Made by a program: the position numbers and the translations under genes. From Mesorhizobium sp. M1C.F.Ca.ET.210.01.1.1 (GTDB lineage Bacteria > Pseudomonadota > Alphaproteobacteria > Rhizobiales > Rhizobiaceae), in NCBI RefSeq assembly GCF_004791585.1, contig NZ_SRUU01000031.1, positions 1 through 64,000 of the forward strand: a stretch of DNA of 64,000 nt, given 5' to 3'. The notes below the pieces were generated by a model. It saw nothing but the letters and a program-made list of their open reading frames with translations, searched no databases and was not told where the DNA came from. How positions within the stretch are numbered: position 1 is the first letter of the stretch; each line of letters opens with the position of its first letter. Below are positions 58,611 through 64,000 of the stretch, piece by piece.

Positions 58611-60115
58611 GCCGCGACCTTCCGCCTCTCTGCTCCAATCGCCGCCGATACGATGGCTTCCTCGCTCAGCACGGTTCGCTCGAGCATTCTGACGATGCGG
58701 CCTTCCCGCACGACCGCGACGCGGTCGCACAGATGCACCAGCTCCGGCGTATCGGAGCTGAGCAGCACGACAGCCTTGCCGGCGGCAGCGAAGGCGCGAA
58801 GCATCAGATAGATCTCGCGCTTGGTCTCGACATCGACGCCGCGCGTCGGATCGTTGAGCAGAAGCACCAGCGGATCGTGCGGCATCCATTTCGCCAATGC
58901 GACCTTTTGCTGGTTGCCGCCGGAGAGCGCCTGCGCCGGCCTCTGCAGATCGCCCTTGATGGCGAGCTGGGCGGCAAGGCTTTTTCCCTTCTCGCCTTCG
59001 GCCTTGCGGCTGCGCAGCTTCAGCGCCGGCATTCGCGCGAAGGCAGGCAGCATCATATTGGTGATGATCGGATGGATCAGGTGCAGGCCTTCGCGCTTGC
59101 GGTCGGCCGGCACATAGGCGAGCCCCAGCGCGTTGGCCTTGGGCACGCCGCCCGGCAGGCCCGATACTCCGTTGACGGTCGCCGATGCCGTCCTGGCCGG
59201 AATGGCGCCGTAGAGACCGAGCAACAGATCCTCCTGGCCCTGCCCGACCAGGCCGCCGATGCCCAGCACCTCGCCCGTCCTGATGTCGAGATCGACATCG
59301 CGCATCAGGCCGGCCGAGAACTTGGCGACCGAGATCGCCGCGGCCGGCGACAAAGAAGGCTGCCATTTGGGAAAGAGATCGCCGGGATCGCGCCCGACCA
59401 TCAGGCGCACCAGCCCGGCGGCATCGGTCCCCTCCAGCGAGCGGTCGGCCGTGCAGGTGCCGTCCTTGAGCACGGTGACATGCTGGCAGAGCGCCATGAC
59501 CTCGTTCAGCCGGTGCGAGATGTAGAGAATGGCGACGCCTTCTCCACGCAGGCGTTCCAAAAGGTCGGTGAGGATCTTCGTTTCCGTCGCCGACAGCGAC
59601 GAGGTCGGTTCGTCGAGGATAAGCACGCGCGGCCGGCGGTAGAGTGCCTTGGCGATCTCCACCATCTGCCGCCGGCCGAGGGCTAGGTTCCCGACTGGTG
59701 TCGACAACGGCTCGTCGAGGCCGACAAGTTTGCAGGCGGCTTTCGCGCGCGCGGCAAGCTCACGATAATCGACCAGGCCGAAGCGTTTTGGATAGGCACC
59801 GAGGCCGATATTCTCGGCAATCGACAGGCTGGCCGTCAGGCTGAGTTCCTGCTGCACGACGGCAACGCCGGCCTGCCGTGCCAGCGCCGGCGTCATGCGA
59901 GCCACGGCACGCCCGTCGACCTCGATCGTCCCGCTGTCCGGGCGCAACGCCCCGGACAGGAGGTTGATCAAGGTCGACTTTCCTGCGCCGTTCTCGCCGA
60001 GCAGCGCGTGCACGCGGCCCGGCTGGAGAGCGATGGAAACGTCGCGCAGGACAGGGTTGCCGAAGAAAGCCTTCGACACCCCCCGCGCGGCAAGGAGCGG
60101 AGCCCTGGTTGTCAA
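58607..60115 (-). CDS. Sugar ABC transporter ATP-binding protein (RbsA family)
   Basis: 502 aa. First domain Walker A GENGAGKST, signature-like LALGRRQMV, Walker B LDEPTSSL; second domain degenerate Walker A (GGLVGQGQEDLL), LSGGNQQKV and LLNDPTRGVD, where the usual Glu after Asp (DEP) is replaced (NDP). The second ATP site is likely weaker. ATG at 60115 is 18 bp after the binding-protein stop. Confidence 0.93.
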   Translation of the reverse strand: MTTRAPLLAARGVSKAFFGNPVLRDVSIALQPGRVHALLGENGAGKSTLINLLSGALRPDSGTIEVDGRAVARMTPALARQAGVAVVQQELSLTASLSIAENIGLGAYPKRFGLVDYRELAARAKAACKLVGLDEPLSTPVGNLALGRRQMVEIAKALYRRPRVLILDEPTSSLSATETKILTDLLERLRGEGVAILYISHRLNEVMALCQHVTVLKDGTCTADRSLEGTDAAGLVRLMVGRDPGDLFPKWQPSLSPAAAISVAKFSAGLMRDVDLDIRTGEVLGIGGLVGQGQEDLLLGLYGAIPARTASATVNGVSGLPGGVPKANALGLAYVPADRKREGLHLIHPIITNMMLPAFARMPALKLRSRKAEGEKGKSLAAQLAIKGDLQRPAQALSGGNQQKVALAKWMPHDPLVLLLNDPTRGVDVETKREIYLMLRAFAAAGKAVVLLSSDTPELVHLCDRVAVVREGRIVRMLERTVLSEEAIVSAAIGAERRKVAA

Positions 60116-60133
60116 CGCTGCAACCCTTCTGGC

Positions 60134-61186
60134 TTATTTCTGCGCCAGCAGCTTCTTGAACAGCGCTTCATCGTATGGCGAATAGATGTAGCCGTCAGCC
60201 GGGAAATCCTTGGCTCGGGCGAGGTATTCGTCGATGTTGGAATTGTCGATGACCGGCAGCGGGATCTTGACGAAGGCCGGCACGTCCTTGCCCTCAAGCG
60301 CCTGGACGGCGGTGTAGGTGGCGAACGCGCCGAGCCAGTTCGGCTGCATGGTCGCCCAGCTCTTCAGGCTCTTTTCCTTCCACAGTTCGAGGAACTGGCG
60401 CGCGTTCTCGCCGGTGATCGGCACCTGGTCGCGGCCCTGCTTGTCGAGAGCCAGCACGGCACCGGCCGACAGGGCGCCGCCGAGCGACAGGATGCCGTCG
60501 ATCTCCGGGTTGGCGAACAGCAGACTGGTCACGGCCTCCTGGGCGGGCGCGACGTTATAAGGCGTGTTGGTTTCGGCGAGGATCTTCACGTCGGGATGGG
60601 CTTTGAGCTCGGCATCGGCGCCCTTGCGCCGGTCGTCGCTGACCGAAACGCCGGCCGGACCGTTGAGGATGAGGATCTTTCCCTTGCCGCCGATCGCATT
60701 GATCAGGAACTTGGCTGCCTGGTCGCCCCACTGTGAGGAATCGGTGTTGACCTTGGCCGTCACCTGATCGGTGTCGACGAGGCTGTCAAAATTGATGATG
60801 GCGATGCCCTTGGCGCAGGCATCCGCGATCACGCGTGCCGGCGCGGTCGAGGAACCGGCGATCAGGATGATGGCGTCGACATTGGAATCGATCATCGACT
60901 GGATCTGCTGGATCTGTACATTGGCGTCGCCCTGGGCGTCGGTGACGACCAGCTTGTCGACCAGCCCCTGCTTCTTCAGCGTTTCGACCTCGGCTTCGAT
61001 CGTGCCCTGCGTCTGCTTCATCCAGGTCGGTACGGAATAGATATTGGCCCAGCCGATCGTATACGGCGCCTTGCGGTCACCCTTGATGCATTTGGCGGCT
61101 GCGTTGGCCTGCGAGCCTGCGCCGAAGGCCAGGACGAGACCGAGGCAAAGGACGCTGGCGGATGCGAAAAACGACGATTTCATCAT
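60134..61186 (-). CDS. Sugar ABC transporter substrate-binding protein
   Basis: 350 aa. Signal peptide (~30, LVLAFGAGSQANAAA). PBP-I motifs: YTIGWANIYSVPTWMKQTQGTIEAEVETL, SNVDAIILIAGSSTAPARVIADAC, NTDSSQWGDQAAKFLI and GILSLGGALSAGAVLAL. First gene of the operon, divergent from IclR. Sugar unknown. Confidence 0.9.
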   Translation of the reverse strand: MMKSSFFASASVLCLGLVLAFGAGSQANAAAKCIKGDRKAPYTIGWANIYSVPTWMKQTQGTIEAEVETLKKQGLVDKLVVTDAQGDANVQIQQIQSMIDSNVDAIILIAGSSTAPARVIADACAKGIAIINFDSLVDTDQVTAKVNTDSSQWGDQAAKFLINAIGGKGKILILNGPAGVSVSDDRRKGADAELKAHPDVKILAETNTPYNVAPAQEAVTSLLFANPEIDGILSLGGALSAGAVLALDKQGRDQVPITGENARQFLELWKEKSLKSWATMQPNWLGAFATYTAVQALEGKDVPAFVKIPLPVIDNSNIDEYLARAKDFPADGYIYSPYDEALFKKLLAQK

Positions 61187-61305
61187 GACGGTTCCCCTTC
61201 TTTGGCTGTGTCCGGACGTGCGGGATCGCGACGACAAAGGCCATCGGTCGCCGCGTCGCGGAAACCGCTCCCTTCTCGTCTGGACTTCTCCGTCCGGCTC
61301 GTTAG

Positions 61306-61347
61306 TTTGTCCGGTATTTCAGACAAGGTGTCTGTATATCGGACAAA
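61306..61347. promoter_or_regulatory. Near-palindromic operator, probably IclR-type
   Basis: TTTGTCCGGTATTTCAGACA and TGTCTGTATATCGGACAAAA are inverted arms (one base off in length) across AGG. They lie in the divergent region between the binding-protein gene and the IclR gene, where this regulator should bind. Confidence 0.65.
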
Positions 61348-61422
61348 ACGGATGCTAGACTGAGCCTTGACATCTTTCAAGCGTCTTGAGACGAGGTCCG
61401 AAAATGATTTTGGACGACTGAC

Positions 61423-62223
61423 ATGAGCAATGGGGCAACCGGGTTGATCGAGGTGGAAGCCGGCGCGCAGCCGCAGGGGGGCGAGCGGCGCCGCGGTATC
61501 GACCGCGTCATCATGCTGCTCGAGGCGCTGCTCAGGCATCGCGCCCCCGTGCGGGTCGGCGATCTGGCCAAGATGATCGGCGCGCCGCGTTCGACGACAT
61601 ACGAGATCGTCAACAGCCTGCTCGAAGCCGAGATGCTCGAGAATGTCGGTTCCGAAGGCTATGTCTATTTCGGCCGGGCGATGCATCTGTTCGGCTGGGC
61701 CTATTCGCATCACAACGCCCACTATCGCCGCATCCTCGAGACCCTCGACAAGATGGCTGCCGAGACCGGCGAGACCGTTCAGCTCTGTGGCTTGCGCGGC
61801 AACAAGTATGTTGTTCTCGATTGCCGCGACTCCCCCGGGCCGTTTCGCATTTCCAGCGATGTCGGTGTCGAGGTGCCGATCCCATGGACGGCGTCGGGCC
61901 GGTTGCTGGTCGGTCATATGAGCGAGGCCGAACTGAAAAGCTTCATTCCTGCCGCGGACTACAAGCTGCCTGACGGCCGGATCATTGCGCCTGAGGATTT
62001 CTTCTCCGACGTGGAGCGGGCACGCCTCCAGGGCTTCAGCGAGACCGCGGCGCTCGCCGACCGTTTCACCTGGTGCATGGCGGCGCCCATCCGCGACGGT
62101 CATGGCGCCATCAACAGGACGCTTTGCTTCGTGCTGCCCGTCGACACGCCGGAGCCGCGCCGCAACCAGTTGCTCGAGCTGCTGCAGGATCGGGCCCGCG
62201 GGCTGTCGCTCACCGGAGGATGA
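61423..62223 (+). CDS. IclR family transcriptional regulator
   Basis: 266 aa. Helix-turn-helix RVGDLAKMIGAPRSTTYEIVNSLLEAEML (~44-75) followed by the effector domain (AAETGETVQLCGLRGNKYVVLDC, VPIPWTASGRLLVGHM, ADRFTWCMAAPI). Divergent from the importer and sharing the palindrome at 61306-61347. It likely senses an imported compound or its catabolite. Confidence 0.93.
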   Translation: MSNGATGLIEVEAGAQPQGGERRRGIDRVIMLLEALLRHRAPVRVGDLAKMIGAPRSTTYEIVNSLLEAEMLENVGSEGYVYFGRAMHLFGWAYSHHNAHYRRILETLDKMAAETGETVQLCGLRGNKYVVLDCRDSPGPFRISSDVGVEVPIPWTASGRLLVGHMSEAELKSFIPAADYKLPDGRIIAPEDFFSDVERARLQGFSETAALADRFTWCMAAPIRDGHGAINRTLCFVLPVDTPEPRRNQLLELLQDRARGLSLTGG

Positions 62224-62300
62224 GGCGTGTGGCCGGCTGGCCCAGTCGAATGCACCGTCTAGCGGTTGCGGTCGAAGGTCGGGCTTGCGAAATAGCGCCC

Positions 62301-63182
62301 ATGGCACCCGCTCCCTCGATCACCAAGGCCGCCCTCTGGATGGCGCTGTCGATCGCCTCGTTCCTGGCGATGTCGGTCGCCGGCCGCACCGCGACGGCCG
62401 CGCTCAATGTCTTCCAGGTGCTGGAGTTGCGGTCCGTGATCGGTTTCTTCATCCTGCTGCCGCTGGTGCTGACGAGCGGCGGCTTCAAGGCGATGCGCAC
62501 CGAGCGCCCCCTTGCCCACCTCGCACGAAACCTCGTCCACTATGCCGGCCAGGCCGCGTGGCTCTACGCGCTGACCCTCATTCCGCTGGCCGTGCTGATC
62601 TCGATCGAGTTCACGACCCCGATCTGGACCGCGATACTTGCGGTGAGCTTTCTCGGCGAAAGGCTGTCGCGGCCAAGGCTGACGGCGATCGTGCTGGGGC
62701 TGATCGGAGTGGTGATCATCGTGCGTCCCGGCATCGGCTCGGTCGATCCCGGTCATCTCGTCGTTCTGGGGGCCGCGATGTGCTTCGGCGTCTCGGTGGT
62801 CATGGTCAAGTCGCTGACGCGAACCGAGAGCGTCGTGCGCATCATCTTCTGGATGCTGATCATCCAGTCCGTGGTCGGCCTTGTCCCGGCGCTCTACGTA
62901 TGGCGCAGCCCGGCGGTCGAGCTCTGGCCGTCGATATTCGTAGTCGCCTTTACCGGCATGTCTTCGCATTTCTGCATGGCCCGCGCGCTTAGCCACGCCG
63001 ATGCGACCGTCATTTCGCCGATGGACTTCCTGCGCGTGCCGCTGTCAGCGCTGATCGGCTGGCTGCTTTACAACGAGCAGATCGATGCCTTCACCGCCGG
63101 CGGCGCGGCGTTGATCCTAGCCGGCAACCTGCTCAATTTGCGGCGGAAGGCTCCGCAGCCTGCCGAAGTCGCCACCTCCTAG
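62301..63182 (+). CDS. EamA/DMT-type transporter
   Basis: 293 aa with about ten membrane helices in two EamA repeats: LRSVIGFFILLPLVLTS..., LIPLAVLISIEFTTPIWTAILA, LGERLSRPRLTAIVLGLIGVVIIVRPG and SPMDFLRVPLSALIGWLLYNEQ. Metabolite exporter; substrate unknown. The ATG at 62220 overlaps the IclR stop (ATGA) and is an alternative start, so the two may be coupled. Confidence 0.88.
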   Translation: MAPAPSITKAALWMALSIASFLAMSVAGRTATAALNVFQVLELRSVIGFFILLPLVLTSGGFKAMRTERPLAHLARNLVHYAGQAAWLYALTLIPLAVLISIEFTTPIWTAILAVSFLGERLSRPRLTAIVLGLIGVVIIVRPGIGSVDPGHLVVLGAAMCFGVSVVMVKSLTRTESVVRIIFWMLIIQSVVGLVPALYVWRSPAVELWPSIFVVAFTGMSSHFCMARALSHADATVISPMDFLRVPLSALIGWLLYNEQIDAFTAGGAALILAGNLLNLRRKAPQPAEVATS

Positions 63183-63277
63183 CTATCTCCTAGCTGTAAG
63201 GTCGGTTGCCTGGTCCGGTCGCTTCCGATCCGACACGGTGGCTGGCGTCGGCGCTCACCTCGTCGATCGAGCGGCGC

Positions 63278-64000
63278 TCAGTCATAGACGCCATCGAATA
63301 GAAAATCGTCGTCGCCGCCCGCCTTGAAATGTCCGGCGTATGAACCCGTCGGCAGCAGCAATGCTTCGCCTGAACCGTTGCGCAATGTGACGGCCTTTGG
63401 TCCCGTCGTGAGCTGAAACGGCGGATCGCCCACCGCGCCGTCGACTTCGACTTGGCCTCGCAACGGCGTTCCGTCGGCACTGTAGAGCGCATAGCTTCCG
63501 GCAATCGGAACATCGAAAGTCCTCGGCTCCCCGGGATAAAGGCGGCTGCCGACTATCCTGAGGTTTGGCGCGACACGGACATAGCTGTTCACAATCAGGG
63601 GCGCGACCACCGGATAGATATAGTCCATTCGGTAGGACCACAGGATCAGCTTTGGCGGAGACTTGCTGAGGACATTGTAAGCCTCGGAGTCCTTACCGTC
63701 CCGCAACGTCGCGAGGACGTAGTGTTTATCGAGCCATAAAGTTGTCGGCTCCATCCGATTGGGCAGCATATCGATGCCGTCGAAATAGCGCTCGTCCGGC
63801 GTCAGCAATGACTCTGCCCGCGCCACCAGTTCAAGCTGGGCCGCATTGTCGATGCGAAGGTAAAGCAGATTGGCGACGAAGCTTATGGCCACGGCCGTGA
63901 CCAGCGCTATCCACGCGAGACGCAGGTAACGCGCGCGGGCTGCGAGGCCGTCGAGCATTGTCAATGACCATAGCGACATGAACGGCTGCGCCATAATGAA
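63278..64000 (-). CDS. Membrane protein, 3' part (continues beyond window)
   Basis: The open frame runs from beyond the window edge to 63278; the first in-window ATG (63994) need not be the start. One membrane helix (LRLAWIALVTAVAISFVANLLYL) is followed by a soluble region with DPxxxF-like FDGIDMLPNRMEPTTLWLD and a beta-rich C-terminus ending DDDFLFDGVYD. Such ends are seen in GT-C-fold glycosyltransferases or related proteins; the family is not certain. Confidence 0.6.
   Translation of the reverse strand, partial: FIMAQPFMSLWSLTMLDGLAARARYLRLAWIALVTAVAISFVANLLYLRIDNAAQLELVARAESLLTPDERYFDGIDMLPNRMEPTTLWLDKHYVLATLRDGKDSEAYNVLSKSPPKLILWSYRMDYIYPVVAPLIVNSYVRVAPNLRIVGSRLYPGEPRTFDVPIAGSYALYSADGTPLRGQVEVDGAVGDPPFQLTTGPKAVTLRNGSGEALLLPTGSYAGHFKAGGDDDFLFDGVYD

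Overview
The window is high-GC alphaproteobacterial chromosome, most likely Mesorhizobium or a close relative in the Phyllobacteriaceae. This is inferred from several gene families: DUF768-like and DUF982-like small proteins, HWE histidine kinases, a BclA/YddA-type peptide transporter, RbsABC-type sugar importers, EcfG-type GGAAC-N17-GTT promoters, and typical rhizobial intergenic palindromes. No rRNA or tRNA gene was found.

Layout. 0.4-6.1 kb: cell-surface genes (a YadA-anchored trimeric autotransporter, a DOPA-dioxygenase-family enzyme, a polysaccharide-export protein with a long coiled coil). 6.4-11.6 kb: BclA-like ABC exporter, LysE exporter, nucleoside hydrolase, a lipoprotein metallopeptidase. 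12.1-16.8 kb: a LacI-regulated sugar ABC operon. 17.2-22.8 kb: an SLC13/ArsB-type transporter and small genes (GFA enzyme, PAS protein, MsrA, Cys-rich proteins).

22.9-32.7 kb is a decayed prophage read on the minus strand: small-terminase-like gene, terminase large-subunit halves, a beta-helix tailspike, a transglutaminase-like membrane protein, and a compact six-gene lysis cassette. The head and tail genes are missing: the terminase 3' fragment is joined directly to the tailspike near 28.24 kb. The terminase is also split by about 2.6 kb of unrelated cargo (28.55-31.12 kb). A degraded second endolysin copy and a zinc-motif gene with an in-frame TGA add to the picture of decay.

33.0-37.9 kb: stress and envelope genes, a hairpin array, DoxX, and a tryptophan-2,3-dioxygenase-like enzyme divergent from an Lrp/AsnC regulator. 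37.9-41.3 kb: an unusual surface module. A Gly/Asn-repeat protein and a convergent HTTM-domain operon are transcribed from two nearly identical promoter-plus-leader cassettes, and the third operon gene carries an apparent +1 frameshift. 41.4-52.9 kb: many small general-stress genes (SPW, CsbD, DUF892/YciF, low-affinity iron-permease-like, YihY, SDR, HWE kinase, response regulator). Several have EcfG promoters, and three of these promoters are symmetric and look bidirectional. One of the three could drive a small RNA ending in a strong terminator at 33.0 kb.

53.0-64 kb: a catabolic region with a desuccinylase/aspartoacylase, RidA and D-threonine-aldolase/D-serine-dehydratase-like operon, an amidohydrolase, and an IclR-controlled second RbsABC-type importer. 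A DMT exporter and a membrane protein cut by the window edge follow.
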